Assembly: GCA_038237925.1 (NCBI GenBank)
Contig: JBBRYF010000002.1
Location: 1 to 64,000 of the forward strand
DNA: 64,000 nucleotides
Source of the DNA: AC-32 sp038237925
GTDB lineage: Bacteria > Actinomycetota > Thermoleophilia > Gaiellales > Gaiellaceae
Reading direction: 5' to 3'
Part shown: piece by piece, positions 1-11,252 of the stretch
How positions within the stretch are numbered: the first letter of the stretch is position 1
How the letters are laid out: every line of letters starts with the position of its first letter
Notes under the pieces: generated by a model
What the model was told of the DNA's origin: nothing
Databases searched by the model: none
The model's input: the letters and a program-made list of their open reading frames with translations, nothing else
Position numbers and translations under genes: made by a program

Positions 1-2976
1 GTCGCCCCAGTCGACCGAGACGTCCCAGGGGCTGTCGGTGCCCGGATCGCTGAAGGAGCCGAGGCTGAAGGAGTGGTTCTCGCCCTCGTTCGAGCTCTGG
101 TTGGAAGCGGCGGTGACGGTTGGGTTGACGTTGGCGATCTGGACGATCTGGACGGCCTGCGAAGCGGTATCGCTCGCGCCGTCGGAGTCCGTCACCTTGA
201 TCGCCACGCTGCTCGTATTCGGGCCGTCCGGGAAGCTGCACTGGAACGAGCCGCCCGAAGCGGTTGTGGTCGGCGTGCCGACCAGCGTCCCGTGCGCGCC
301 GCACTGCGGGTAGGTCGCGTCGACGGTGAAGGTGTCCTGGCCCGGATCGGTGACCGTGTAGGAGTAGGTGTGAGTCGTTCCCTCGTTGACGCTCAGGTCG
401 TTCGAGGCCGAGAGCGTGACAGTCGGGGCAACGTTGTTCACGTGCACCGAGAGTGCATTCGCCCGGTCGAGGAAGGTGCCGTCCTCGTCGGTCAGATCGA
501 CCGTGACGTTGTAGTCGTTAGGGCCGTCGGCGTAGGTGTGCGTCTTGACGCCGTTCGAGCTATAGGTGTTGGAGCTGCCGTCGCCCCAATGCACGACATA
601 ACTGGAGACGGTGTCGGTGCCCGGATCCGTCACCGAGCCGAGCGTCAGGCTGTAAGCCGAGCCCTCGTTAACGTTGGCGTTGCCGCTGATCGCGATCGAC
701 GGGGCGACGTTGTTGATCGTTACTGACTGCGTCGCGTTGTTACCCGCAGTGGCGCCGAAACCGGAATCCGTCGCCTGAGCGGAGACGGTGGAGCTGTTCG
801 GGCCATCCGGGAAAATGCAGTCGAAGGAGCCGCTGGTGTTGGTATTGGCGGCGTTCGACTTCGTCCCTTTCGCCCCGCAGCTCGTGGCAACGGAGGCGAT
901 CGTGTCGCCGTCAGCGTCGCTGATCGAGTAGCCGTATGTATGGGGTGTCGAGCCCTCGTTGACCGTAAGGCCGTTCGAAGCAGAGAGCGTCACGGTCGGC
1001 GCGGTATTCGCGACAGTTGCCGAATCGATCGCCGCTGCACCACTGATGTTGTGGTTGTCCTTCGGCGTCACCTCGACGCTCACGGTCTGACCCTTGTCGC
1101 CGTTGCCGACGGTCGCGAGGTTGAAGGTGTCGGTAAGGCTCGAGGTGTTCGTCGTAGTCTTCTTGATGACGCCGTTGACCTTCCAGAGATACGTGAGCGT
1201 GACCGTGTCGCCGGCGTCGGAGTCGCTCTTCGTTGCAGTGGCCGTGAGCGTGTCGTTGGTCTTCGGGCTGAGATCACTCAGCGAGACCGTCGCGGTCGGG
1301 ACCGCATCCCAGATCGCAGTCGCTGTCTTCGCGCCATTCATCGTGATGTTGCTGCTCGGCGATGCCGTTCCACTCGCATCGCCTGTCCAGTTCAGGAATT
1401 GGTAGGTGGTTCCGCTCTCGCTAGGACTCGTGTTCCCAAGCGTCGCGCTCGCAGTTGAGCCGCGGTCGAAGAAGCCGGAGAAGTTGCAAGGAGACGGGGT
1501 ACAGCTACTTGCCGATGCTGCACCGAACGCGGTTCCGCTCACCCCAGGCGAGTCGTGTGTGGCGGCACTGCCGCCGACGCTCTGCCCGTTCACCGCCAGC
1601 TTGAGCTGGTCGTAGTAGATCTGTAAAAAGGTCGAGGAGCTGCTGGTGACGCTGAACGTCGGGGCGGTGCCGGCGGCGTTTGCCTGCCAGCGCTCGTTCG
1701 CCGGCGGATTCGATGAAGCGGCGCTGTAGGTGACTGTGCTGCCTGTATCCGCAACGTCCGTGACGCTGTTGCCGTCCCAGATTGAGGCGGTAGATCCAGC
1801 AGTCCCGTTCTTGGTGTAGGTGACCGTGATCTTGTTCGTCGCCGTCATCGCGGCGCCACTTGCAGCCGTGCTGGCCGAAAAGGTGACGAAGGGGCCTCCA
1901 GTGAAGGAGCCGAACGGCCAGGTCGCGGCCTGCGTAGCCGGCAGACTTGCGATCGATTCGTTGCCCGCCGAGCCCGGATTGTTGCCGTTGTAGACGAATG
2001 TCCCGTTGGCGGTTCCACTAACGCGGGTGATTACGACCGTCACCTTCAGGAGATGCCCCGCCGGAACGGTATATCCGCCGCCACCGATGTTGGTCTGATT
2101 CGACTGGCACTTCGTGGCGCCAGTCCCGACATTGCAGTTCGAAGGCCCGGCGTCGACAATGAGGGTCTGGGTCCCTGTTGCAGGGTTGTAGTCGTAGAAG
2201 AGGCCCTCGACGGTTGCTTGAAACGACGCGCCGGAACTCTGTAGGTAGGCCGTCACCTGGCCCTTGTCGTTAGACGCAAGTGCCGGCCCGCTGGTGGTGA
2301 GTGGGGCCGAGTAGAAGTCAAAGCTCGTAGACCCCCCGGTACCGAGTGTGAAGGTATCGCTATGCGGAGTGGTGCCCGCTGTCGCACTGATGGTTCGTGA
2401 CGTAGTTGCGTGAAAGATGCCGGTTGTGAAATCGGATCGAAGCGGCAGATCGGTCGACGCATCCTCGAACGTCATATGTGCCAGGGCCGCGTCGCCAGCG
2501 CCCAGCACGTCGACGACGTAGGTACCGATGACGGCCGGAATGCTTTGGAGCTGGTAGTCGTAGGAGAAGTTGCCGAAGAGATCGGTCGTGACAGTGTCGC
2601 TGCCGGGCGTTTGGCTGCCGTCGCCGATGACGACGAGGCCATCGGGTCGCGTGATCTTGACGACTACGTCGCACGCGGCAGCGTAGCCCGTGCCTGTGAC
2701 ATGGACGATCGAGCCCGGCGCGTAGAGGCTGTCGTCAGTAGCCACTGTCTCCATGCCTGTCTGGAGGCATGGGTTTCCGGTCGCAGCGGAGCCGTTGTGC
2801 GCGAGGGTGAGCTGGAGAACGGCGAACGCGAGCGCCAGGAACAGCGCTGCCAGCGCGTGGACTCGCCGCGACGTCGTCGTCGCAGGCTCCCCGTCCGTCG
2901 AAAGCTCCGCCACGTCTCCCGTGGCGTCCACGCCAATCGCGGCTTCGCGCCGCGTGCCAGCACTCCGCAGGTACAT
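1..2976 (-). CDS. Large secreted surface protein with Ig/PKD-like repeats (C-terminus beyond window)
   Basis: The frame is open for 992 codons from an ATG at 2976 and leaves the window without a stop, so the C-terminus is missing. The ATG follows a strong ribosome site (AAGGGGGAAGG). An arginine pair and a hydrophobic stretch (about residues 37-59) look like a signal peptide or signal anchor. Residues of about 70-150 form a beta-rich domain beginning near DDSLYAPGSIV. Near residue 525 there is an InlB-type bacterial repeat (FLNWTGDASGT with an NITMNGAKTATA tail). From about residue 670 four units of roughly 95 residues each carry a VNEG or SNEG motif followed by TYSYTVTDPG-like sequence, typical of PKD/Ig-like adhesin repeats. 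Probably an exported adhesin or wall protein; ligand unknown. Confidence 0.8.
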   Translation of the reverse strand, partial: MYLRSAGTRREAAIGVDATGDVAELSTDGEPATTTSRRVHALAALFLALAFAVLQLTLAHNGSAATGNPCLQTGMETVATDDSLYAPGSIVHVTGTGYAAACDVVVKITRPDGLVVIGDGSQTPGSDTVTTDLFGNFSYDYQLQSIPAVIGTYVVDVLGAGDAALAHMTFEDASTDLPLRSDFTTGIFHATTSRTISATAGTTPHSDTFTLGTGGSTSFDFYSAPLTTSGPALASNDKGQVTAYLQSSGASFQATVEGLFYDYNPATGTQTLIVDAGPSNCNVGTGATKCQSNQTNIGGGGYTVPAGHLLKVTVVITRVSGTANGTFVYNGNNPGSAGNESIASLPATQAATWPFGSFTGGPFVTFSASTAASGAAMTATNKITVTYTKNGTAGSTASIWDGNSVTDVADTGSTVTYSAASSNPPANERWQANAAGTAPTFSVTSSSSTFLQIYYDQLKLAVNGQSVGGSAATHDSPGVSGTAFGAASASSCTPSPCNFSGFFDRGSTASATLGNTSPSESGTTYQFLNWTGDASGTASPSSNITMNGAKTATAIWDAVPTATVSLSDLSPKTNDTLTATATKSDSDAGDTVTLTYLWKVNGVIKKTTTNTSSLTDTFNLATVGNGDKGQTVSVEVTPKDNHNISGAAAIDSATVANTAPTVTLSASNGLTVNEGSTPHTYGYSISDADGDTIASVATSCGAKGTKSNAANTNTSGSFDCIFPDGPNSSTVSAQATDSGFGATAGNNATQSVTINNVAPSIAISGNANVNEGSAYSLTLGSVTDPGTDTVSSYVVHWGDGSSNTYSSNGVKTHTYADGPNDYNVTVDLTDEDGTFLDRANALSVHVNNVAPTVTLSASNDLSVNEGTTHTYSYTVTDPGQDTFTVDATYPQCGAHGTLVGTPTTTASGGSFQCSFPDGPNTSSVAIKVTDSDGASDTASQAVQIVQIANVNPTVTAASNQSSNEGENHSFSLGSFSDPGTDSPWDVSVDWGD

Positions 2977-3207
2977 CCGCCCTTCCCCCTTGTCCTCGTT
3001 GACCGCAGTTCGCGCCGCGCCCGTGGCTCTGTGTCCAATGCTCAGTTCGTTCCGGGTCGACGCCAATGGGCCGTCCGGCCTCACTCGAGAGGCACGAGTC
3101 CTACGACGCTGTAGCTCCGCAGACCACGGTCCCACTGACTTCTCCCCCTTGCTCCCAGCCTTTTCGGCCAATTAGCAGCATCTCGCGCCAGCGAAACGAA
3201 GTCACTA

Positions 3208-3238
3208 GACCTCCGGGGGGAATAGACGACCGAAGGTC
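3208..3238 (-). terminator. Hairpin just downstream of the GT-C glycosyltransferase gene
   Basis: On the minus strand GACCTTCGG (3238-3230) can pair with CCGGAGGTC (3216-3208), nine pairs including one G-U, around a 13-nt loop. It starts 10 nt after the stop codon of the gene ending at 3248 and has no T-run. It could end the pilus operon transcript or sit in the leader of the surface-protein gene at 2976. The 231 bp between it and that start hold no other gene I can see. Confidence 0.45.
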
Positions 3239-3247
3239 CAGGAACGG

Positions 3248-5077
3248 CTATTGGGCCGCGATCCGACCGATTCCGCCGCTGAGCCGGTAGAGACGCATTC
3301 CGCTCGTCCGATCGCGGGCCACGACCCGGCCGCGGAGGATGACCCACGGGTCGACGAGCGCGTAGCGGGCCCGCAGCGGGTGGCCGGCCTGGTCGACGAG
3401 CACGTCGCTCCGCCGGCGGACCACCAGCCTCTGCTCGTGCAGTTGACTCCAGCTTGGTTGGCGGAGGTAGTAGATGTCACCGACGCTACGGTTGAAGAAT
3501 TCGTTCTCCCAGACGACGTGCGGATCCGCGCGCCCCGACCAGATCAGCACCGTGTTGCCGCTCGAACCGATCGCAGCATCGACCCAGCCGCGGTCGGCCC
3601 GGATCGACGTTGCCGCGAACGCCGACGAGCCGTGCACCCGGATCTGGGCGCCGCTCATCACGGCGAGGAAGTTGAGAAACACGAGTACCGGGACAACGCG
3701 AGGAAAGCGGGGTGGCCGCAAGAGAAAGAAGAGCGCCCCCAGCACGAACGCGATCAACGCGACCTTGAGCGCGACGTGTGGCACTGCGACGAGCGCGGGA
3801 CCCCGGGCGACCGCCCACGGCATCAGCGCGAACGAATCTGGAATTGCGTCATTAATGGTGAACCGGTCGTACGGAATCGCAATGACCAGCGTCGCCGCGG
3901 TCGCACCCGCAATAGCAGCGGCAAGCGGCGGTCTTCGCAAAGCGCCTGCTAGCCAAGCCGCGAGAGCTATGAGCATCAAGGGCACCAGATAGAATGTATA
4001 GCGGTCCGAAATCCGAGCAACAGAATGATGTGAGTCGTAGCGTGAGACATTAGACACGAAAGCTGCAGTAGTGATCAGCAACCAAAATGCGACTGAGATT
4101 GACGCGCTCGCAAAGACTCGGAGCTTTCGATCCCTCTTCGTGAAAACGAATGACGCGAGGAGGATAAAAGCGGCAAAGGGAATGATGCCTGTGTAGAGAT
4201 CCAGCTCCGCCGTGTGCCACAACAACCAGCGGGACACGGCCGCGAGCGAATAATGCGTTTTCAGAACGACCGCGTAATCGCCGAAACTTGCCGTAAGCGA
4301 CCGCCCACGCAGCGTCTGCCAGCTAGCAAGCGCGACGACTCCGAAGCCGAACGTGGCGATCGTCGGAAGGAACGCCGCCGCTCCGCGGAGGAGCGGTCGC
4401 TTTTCGACGATTCGGTCACCAATGACGACCAACAAGAGCGCCGTCCCAAGGCCGAGCACCAGCGCCAAGGCCTGCGGCCGCGTCAGGGCAGCGAGCGCCA
4501 CCACCGCGAGCGCGACGAGCTGCCGCCGCGCGGTGGGACGCTCGAGAGCGCGAACTGTCGTGAGCACCGCGACGAGGAACAGCGGAAGGAAGAGGTTCTC
4601 GGTCAGCACCATGCCGGTGTACGCGTACGAGGGGATCGCGAGCGTGAGGGCCGCCACAACCAATCCCCACCCGCGGCTGACAAACCGCCGCGCGAGCAGG
4701 TAGGCCGGGATGGCCGCGAGTGACATCATCAAGCAGTTGATGGCCTTGATCGCCAGGTAGGCGTGCGGGACGCTTTCGAAAAGCGCGTAGGCCGGCGCGA
4801 TCAGGACGGAGTAGAGAGGGTCGATCCGAAGCCCGGGAACGTCTCGGACGGCGAAGGTGCCGCTCTTGGCGAGGCTCTTCGCGAGCTCCGAGTACTGAAG
4901 CTCGTCGGCGAAGTACCACGGCACCGGCATCCAGTAGGCGATCGCGAAACGGGCGATGAACGAGAGCGCGATGAGCCCGGTCAGCCACGCCGCCGCCGGG
5001 TACGCCACCACGAGCGCGGCCGCGCGCGACCGTCGCCGCTGCTGCTGGACCGTGACAGCCTGAGCCTCGACTACCAC
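3248..5077 (-). CDS. Polytopic membrane glycosyltransferase (GT-C/PMT-like)
   Basis: 609 residues from a GTG at 5077, chosen because GGGAGGA lies just upstream and the start overlaps the previous stop by 7 nt; the frame is open further but runs into the neighbour. After a short basic N-terminus the protein has about a dozen hydrophobic segments. The first periplasmic loop carries WYFADELQYSELAKSLA, the acidic Asp-Glu pair expected of GT-C glycosyltransferases that use lipid-linked sugars. The C-terminal third is a soluble extracytoplasmic domain. As the last gene of the pilus operon, it may glycosylate pilins or other surface proteins, but the acceptor is inference. Confidence 0.7.
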   Translation of the reverse strand: MVVEAQAVTVQQQRRRSRAAALVVAYPAAAWLTGLIALSFIARFAIAYWMPVPWYFADELQYSELAKSLAKSGTFAVRDVPGLRIDPLYSVLIAPAYALFESVPHAYLAIKAINCLMMSLAAIPAYLLARRFVSRGWGLVVAALTLAIPSYAYTGMVLTENLFLPLFLVAVLTTVRALERPTARRQLVALAVVALAALTRPQALALVLGLGTALLLVVIGDRIVEKRPLLRGAAAFLPTIATFGFGVVALASWQTLRGRSLTASFGDYAVVLKTHYSLAAVSRWLLWHTAELDLYTGIIPFAAFILLASFVFTKRDRKLRVFASASISVAFWLLITTAAFVSNVSRYDSHHSVARISDRYTFYLVPLMLIALAAWLAGALRRPPLAAAIAGATAATLVIAIPYDRFTINDAIPDSFALMPWAVARGPALVAVPHVALKVALIAFVLGALFFLLRPPRFPRVVPVLVFLNFLAVMSGAQIRVHGSSAFAATSIRADRGWVDAAIGSSGNTVLIWSGRADPHVVWENEFFNRSVGDIYYLRQPSWSQLHEQRLVVRRRSDVLVDQAGHPLRARYALVDPWVILRGRVVARDRTSGMRLYRLSGGIGRIAAQ

Positions 5078-6159
5078 GCGGTCCTCCCGCGCACGCCGGC
5101 TACCAGCAGTGCCGAGGCCGTGAGGAGCGTCAGTGCGATCAGCGCGCCGTGACCGTGACTCTGGCCACTCGTGCTCGAGACCCAGAAGGGCAACGGCAAA
5201 AGCAGCCACGAGGCCCCGAAGCGCGGCCGTGCGATCGCGAGCGGCACGAGCAGGAGTACGAAGTAGTGCAGCCAGACGATCGGGGACAGCAGGATCGCGG
5301 CCGCCAGAGCGGCGAGGAGCGCGAGACGATCGCCGTCGCACCGCCGCGCGACCACGAACATGACGGCGAGGGCGATGACGCCGCTCCCGATCGCTGCTAC
5401 GTGCGCCACGGTCGTGGAAAGGCCGACGGCCAGGCCGAGCGCAACGGCGGAGAACCCTTGAGCCTGCTCGACGTTGGAGAGGAGGCGCAACAGGTGCACA
5501 TAGTCACCGAGGCCGGCGAAGCCGAGCGCGGCCCAGGAGACGAGCGTGACGACGATTCCGCCACCGATTGCCGCTGCCGCTGCAGCGAATCTGCGGGTGG
5601 CAAGCAGCCAGAGCGCGATCGGCCACAGAAAGACCTTCGCGATGATCACGGCCGCGGCCGCGGCAGCAACGCGCACCCAACTGTCGCGGTAGCGCCAGGC
5701 AACGGCGACGCCCAACGCGAGAAAGCAGCTGATCGTGCCATTGGAGACCGCACTCACCACGGGCGCCATCAGCAGGGCCGCCCCGTAGCAGCGCCAATCG
5801 CGCACCTCGAGCACCCAGAGCGTGAGGACGAGCGCCCCGAGCAGAGCGACGAAGAAGATCGCCGCGGCGAGCCCGTACGGAAGGAGCGAGAGTGGCGCCA
5901 TCGCGATCGCCGTCTCCGGCGGGTAGACGAACGAGCTCTGGTGAGCGAGCACGGCAGCATCCGGCGGTGGGTACGGAGAGCGACCCGCGAGCACGTCGTT
6001 GCCCGCGTGCCAGAAGACGCGAAAGTCCCAGAAGTAGCGCCGAGTCGACTCCGCCGCGAGCAGCGCCACGACGCCCAATGGCAGAAGGCCGAGGCCGACC
6101 CGCTCGAGCGAGCGCCGCATTGCCGGGAGCGGCGCAGCCGTGGACGCGAGTGTCGTCAT
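5071..6159 (-). CDS. GT87-family (DUF2029) membrane glycosyltransferase
   Basis: 362 residues from an ATG at 6159, immediately after the prepilin peptidase stop at 6162. About ten membrane helices. The segment DFRVFWHAGNDVLAGRSPYP followed by SSFVYPPETAIAMAPLSLLP matches the conserved N-terminal pattern of GT87 (DUF2029), the family of polyprenol-phosphate-mannose-dependent mannosyltransferases such as mycobacterial PimE. The substrate here cannot be read from sequence. It overlaps the following GT-C gene by 7 nt, so the two are probably translated together and may work on one glycan. Confidence 0.75.
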   Translation of the reverse strand: MTTLASTAAPLPAMRRSLERVGLGLLPLGVVALLAAESTRRYFWDFRVFWHAGNDVLAGRSPYPPPDAAVLAHQSSFVYPPETAIAMAPLSLLPYGLAAAIFFVALLGALVLTLWVLEVRDWRCYGAALLMAPVVSAVSNGTISCFLALGVAVAWRYRDSWVRVAAAAAAVIIAKVFLWPIALWLLATRRFAAAAAAIGGGIVVTLVSWAALGFAGLGDYVHLLRLLSNVEQAQGFSAVALGLAVGLSTTVAHVAAIGSGVIALAVMFVVARRCDGDRLALLAALAAAILLSPIVWLHYFVLLLVPLAIARPRFGASWLLLPLPFWVSSTSGQSHGHGALIALTLLTASALLVAGVRGRTAW

Positions 6160-6161
6160 CT

Positions 6162-6740
6162 TCAGAAGCTGATGAAGTTGGCGCCGCCGGTCAGCAATGA
6201 GACGACCGCGCCGAGGGCAAGGAACGGCCCGAGCGGAATCGTCTGTTTCCGTGCATCCAGTCCCTGACGGGCGATCAGCACGAGGCCCGCGATGCCGGCA
6301 GCAAACATTCCGAGGAAGATGCCGAGCACCACCGCCTTCCCGAGTCCCGCCCCGAGCAATAGAGCGAACTTCACGTCCCCCAGCCCGAGGCCGGCGCGGT
6401 TGCTGAGGTGCGCAAGCAGGAAGAACACGCTGGCGCCGAGACTCGCGGCGATCCACTCCGCAGCCTGGCTCGGGAAGAGCGCGAGCTGCAGGACGAGCAC
6501 GATCGCCGTAGCGGGCAGGACGATGCGGTTGGGCAACAGCGACTGCTCGATATCGATCACCGAGAGAACGACCAAGACGACGACGAAGAACGCCGAGACG
6601 AACCCACGCGCGGTCACGCCGAAGTGAAGGAAGCACGCAGCCGTGAGCGCAAACGCGACGGCGGTCGCCAGGAGGTCCGGCACCCGGCGCGTCCCGGCCC
6701 GCGCGGTCGCGAGTGGGAGATTCTGCGCCTCGGCGCTCAT
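6162..6740 (-). CDS. Prepilin peptidase, A24 family (TadV/CpaA-like)
   Basis: 192 residues with about six membrane helices. The two aspartates of A24 aspartyl proteases are present: SVIDIEQSLLPN (Asp in the first motif) and GLGLGDVKFAL (the GxGD motif). It lacks the N-terminal cysteine-rich methyltransferase domain of PilD, as usual for Tad-type enzymes. Its role is to cut the leader from the Flp pilins and probably from the TadE/TadG pseudopilins encoded upstream. The ATG at 6740 overlaps the DUF192 stop as ATGA, which sets the start. Confidence 0.88.
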   Translation of the reverse strand: MSAEAQNLPLATARAGTRRVPDLLATAVAFALTAACFLHFGVTARGFVSAFFVVVLVVLSVIDIEQSLLPNRIVLPATAIVLVLQLALFPSQAAEWIAASLGASVFFLLAHLSNRAGLGLGDVKFALLLGAGLGKAVVLGIFLGMFAAGIAGLVLIARQGLDARKQTIPLGPFLALGAVVSLLTGGANFISF

Positions 6741-7108
6741 CCCGTCGCCCCCCGCGGCTCGAGCCGCTCCCCGGGCCGCAACTTCAGTCGCGCGGCCTCC
6801 CCGGCCGCGAGCTCCAGTACCGCCCGGGCACGAAACCGCGTCGCGGCCCTCCACGGTCTCACGGACTCGGCGACGGCGACGACTTCACCGTTCCGGTCCA
6901 GGAAGACGACGTCGATCGGGAAACGCATGAAGAAGGTGTGGATCGAGAAGGCCGGGCGTAGCAGAAGGCCTTCGCCGGGGCCAAGCCCGCTCCTTCCGAG
7001 CAGCCCGCGCGCACGCGAGATGAGGCCATCAGCGACCTCGCAACGCTCGCACACGATCCGGCCGGCTTCGCCACGAACGGTGACGTTGCGAACTCCTGCC
7101 TTCATCAT
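6737..7108 (-). CDS. DUF192 family protein in pilus operon
   Basis: 123 residues. The pattern ARGLLGRSGL, HTFFMRFPIDVVFLDRNG and a terminal AAGEAARLKLRPGERL is typical of DUF192 (COG1430), a small beta-barrel family of unknown biochemical role. Unlike many relatives it has no signal peptide here. An N-terminal RIVCERC motif has two cysteines. The start (ATG at 7108, or 7105) overlaps the TadC stop and the stop overlaps the peptidase start, so it is embedded in the operon. A role in pilus assembly is suggested only by position. Confidence 0.75.
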   Translation of the reverse strand: MMKAGVRNVTVRGEAGRIVCERCEVADGLISRARGLLGRSGLGPGEGLLLRPAFSIHTFFMRFPIDVVFLDRNGEVVAVAESVRPWRAATRFRARAVLELAAGEAARLKLRPGERLEPRGATG

Positions 7109-8019
7109 TTCAGCGTGTCCAGCAGCGAGTAGATCGCCGGCGCGAGGATGATCAGGAAGATCGCGGGGAAGATCATGAACACGAGCGGAAACAGGATCTT
7201 GATCGGAGCCTTCTGTGCCTTCTCTTCGGCAAATGCTCGCCGGCGCTTGCGCATCTCGATGGCGACGTTGCGCAGGATCTGACCGATCGAGACGCCGAGC
7301 GTCTCGCCCTGCAGCACCGAGCGAATGAACGACCGGAGCCCGGGCGTCTCGACCCGCTCCAGCATGTTCGCAAGCGCTTCGTTGGTTGCGAGGCCCATGG
7401 TCTGCTCCTGGAGCGTCAGCCTCAGCTCTTGGCCCAAGGGGCCGCCCGTTCGCTCACTCGCGACGCGGAGGGATCCGGTGAAGCCGAGGCCGGCTTCCAC
7501 TGTGACGACGAGTAGGTCGATGAGCTCCGGCAGCTGCATGTCGATCTCGGCGTTCCGCCGTCGCGCCTTGCTCTGAACGAGCCACAGCGGGATCCGCCAG
7601 CCGGCGAAAATCGTCACGAGCGCGACGAGGAAGATGACGGGCCCCGGCAACGCCGTCGTCAGCAGCGCCCAGGTGGACAAGACGGGTACGCCAACAGCCG
7701 CGATTAGCCGGTAGCCGGCGAACTTGCGCGGCGTGAGGTCGTACAGGCCGGCACTCACAAGCTCTTTGCGCACTCGTGCGGTGTCGAGACCGGCAAAGCG
7801 CTTCGAGATGAAGTCGCCGAGCCGCGTCACGATGTCATCGACGGACGGGCGTGCGGAGTGCGACTCGACGAGAACGGCCTCGGTTCGCCCGGTGTATCCG
7901 TACGAGTCGATGCTCTCGATGGTCGCTGCGGACCGGACTCGCGCGAAGCCGATCGCACGTAGGAGGAGCGCGACGGCCAGGACAGTCAACGTCAGGCCGA
8001 TGATGAGCAAGATGACCAT
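7105..8019 (-). CDS. tadC: TadC-like type II/IV secretion inner-membrane protein (T2SSF domain)
   Basis: 304 residues: an N-terminal membrane helix, a cytoplasmic segment, two central helices and a C-terminal helix pair, the usual TadC topology. The T2SSF domain includes MQLPELIDLLVVTVEAGLGF and a C-terminal KAPIKILFPLVFMIFPAIF stretch. With TadB it should form the inner-membrane platform on which CpaF acts. It starts three bases after the TadB stop. The family assignment is firm; the TadC name rests on order after TadB. Confidence 0.88.
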   Translation of the reverse strand: MVILLIIGLTLTVLAVALLLRAIGFARVRSAATIESIDSYGYTGRTEAVLVESHSARPSVDDIVTRLGDFISKRFAGLDTARVRKELVSAGLYDLTPRKFAGYRLIAAVGVPVLSTWALLTTALPGPVIFLVALVTIFAGWRIPLWLVQSKARRRNAEIDMQLPELIDLLVVTVEAGLGFTGSLRVASERTGGPLGQELRLTLQEQTMGLATNEALANMLERVETPGLRSFIRSVLQGETLGVSIGQILRNVAIEMRKRRRAFAEEKAQKAPIKILFPLVFMIFPAIFLIILAPAIYSLLDTLK

Positions 8020-8022
8020 TGG

Positions 8023-9899
8023 CTAGACCTCGATGTCGATGATTCGCTTGATGAGGAGAGAGCCCGAAATGACGAGAACGGCGGCGAGCGCGATGAGAAG
8101 ACGGCCGGACCCGTGGGAGAAGAGAGGGTCGAGGTAGCCGGGGTTGATGAGCGTGATGACGAGAATCAGCACGACGGGCAGGAGCGACACCACCCAGCGT
8201 GACATTCGCCCAGCGGCCGTTAGCGTGCGGATCAGCCGTCGCAGCTCCTGCCGCTCGCGCACCGTCTCGACCACGCGGTCCAGCACCTCGGCGGTGCTAC
8301 CGCCGGTTTCCCGCTGCAAGGCCGCGACGAGTGCGACCTGCGCGAGATCCTTGTTCTGCATGCGCTCGACGATCAGGTCGAGTGCGTCCTCGAGCGGTCG
8401 GCCGAGCTGCTCCTCGGCGACGACACGCCGGAACTCCGACTGCGCGGGCTCGGGAGCATCATCGACGACCACGGACAGGGCGCCGACGAAGCTGTGGCCG
8501 GCACGAAGCGCCGAGGCAAGCACTGCGAGGTTGTCCGGGAGCTGCTCGGCGAAGAGCGCGCGCTTGCGCTCGACCTTCCGCCGGATCAGCGCCCAAACGA
8601 GAACCGGCACGAAAAAGCCAATTGCGGCGGCCACGAAACCGACGGCGACCGCAGCAAGCCACATCACTGCGACCGTCGCGAGCATCGTCCACACCGCGAT
8701 GCGCGCTGGGGCGAGCTTGATATCGGCGAGCTCGGCTTCCGCGGCAAACCGGGCCCACCAGCGCGAGTCCTCGACCGGCCGCTCGTCCGAGACGTTGAAC
8801 GACTTGGGCACGAGGTCGCCCAGCGTGCGGCCGTCGGCCGCCCGCGCGAGGGTGACGAACTCCGACAGGCGCCGTTGCACGCTTCGCCGCCTCGGGATCA
8901 GCAGCACTGCAATACAGAACGCAAACAGCGCGATCGCGAAGACGCTAAAGACGATCATCGTCAGCGGCGACGTCCAGAAGCTGTTACCGAGGTTGCGACG
9001 GTACGAGTGGAAGACAGGGGCCGGAAGCGTCGGAGTCGCGTAGCCGGCCCGTGCCGCGCCGGCGTCCCCCTTCAAGCGCACCGACACCGTGACCTTCACT
9101 CCAAGTGGCTGCAATGAGCGGTAGCGCAGGAGGTACTCGTGCGAGAGCCGCGCTCCCAGCTGGTCGTAGATACGTGAGAGCGCATCGAGCGACGTGGCTT
9201 CGGAGAAGCCTCCCGGAGTAGCAAGGCTCCGCAGGGCACGCGGCTTGAAGTCATGTGAGCTCAACCCGATCGCGAAGATCCGCGCGTGCGCGGCCTTTGC
9301 GGCAGTGACGACATCGTTGCGCGTCTTCTTGCTTCCGGTGTCGCCGCCGTCCGAGAGCACGACGACGGAGCCCGCAGTGATCTGCGCCTGCTTCAAAAGC
9401 GTGATTGCCCCGCCGACAGCGTCGTAGAGGTGCGTTCCGAACGCGAGGTCCGGCCGGTGTGCGAGCGCGCGCACGATTTGGGCAGAGTCTCCCGTGAACG
9501 CCTGAACGACCTTCGTTTGGTCGTTGAACGTCATGACCGCGACCTGCTGTGCCGGCGTTCGATGCGCCACGAACAGCTGAGCCGCCCGAAGCGCCGCGGC
9601 GACCGGCTTGCCGCGCATGCTGTTGCTCGCGTCGATCACGAGCACGACGCCGAACTGCGTCGCGCTCGCGGTGGACGCGGGAACGACCGTGAGGCCCGTC
9701 ACGCCACCGCCGTTCTCGCGCACGCGGAGCTCAGACGCCGACAAGGGGCGCGGGGACGGCAGGGTCAACACGAACGCGCGATCCGGGAACCTGCGGCCAG
9801 CCGCCTCCGTCAGACCGAGGCGTGTCCCGGCGTCAGCTTGAACGGCCGTGAGGGCGGCAGTCGCAAGTGCCAGCGGCAAAGCCAGCTGCAACCGCCTCC

Positions 9900-9903
<4 letters not shown>
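8023..9903 (-). CDS. tadB: von Willebrand factor A domain fused to TadB-like T2SSF protein
   Basis: 626 residues, about twice the length of a usual TadB. Residues 1-25 are a signal peptide. A vWA domain follows at about 85-260 with a full MIDAS set: DASNS (DxSxS), the Thr in FGTHLYDAV and the Asp in LSDGGDTG. After a membrane helix near residue 310-330 comes the TadB half, with a second helix pair near 400-440, a T2SSF core containing LPDNLAVLASALRAGHSFVGA, and C-terminal helices. The vWA domain would be extracytoplasmic and could bind a metal-dependent ligand. GTG start overlaps the CpaF stop (GTGA). Confidence 0.85.

Positions 9904-11251
<1,348 letters not shown>

Positions 11252-11252
<1 letters not shown>

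Noticed and set aside
2977..3247. Possible c-di-GMP (GEMM-type) riboswitch before the surface-protein gene
   Set aside because: A GAAA-capped stem and a GGGAGCAAGG stretch look similar at first, but the conserved GCAAAGCC core and the second half of the motif are absent.
5149..6267. Plus-strand open frame of 372 codons opposite the GT87 gene
   Set aside because: Charged low-complexity sequence produced by reading GC-rich membrane-protein DNA on the wrong strand; the minus-strand gene has clear family motifs.
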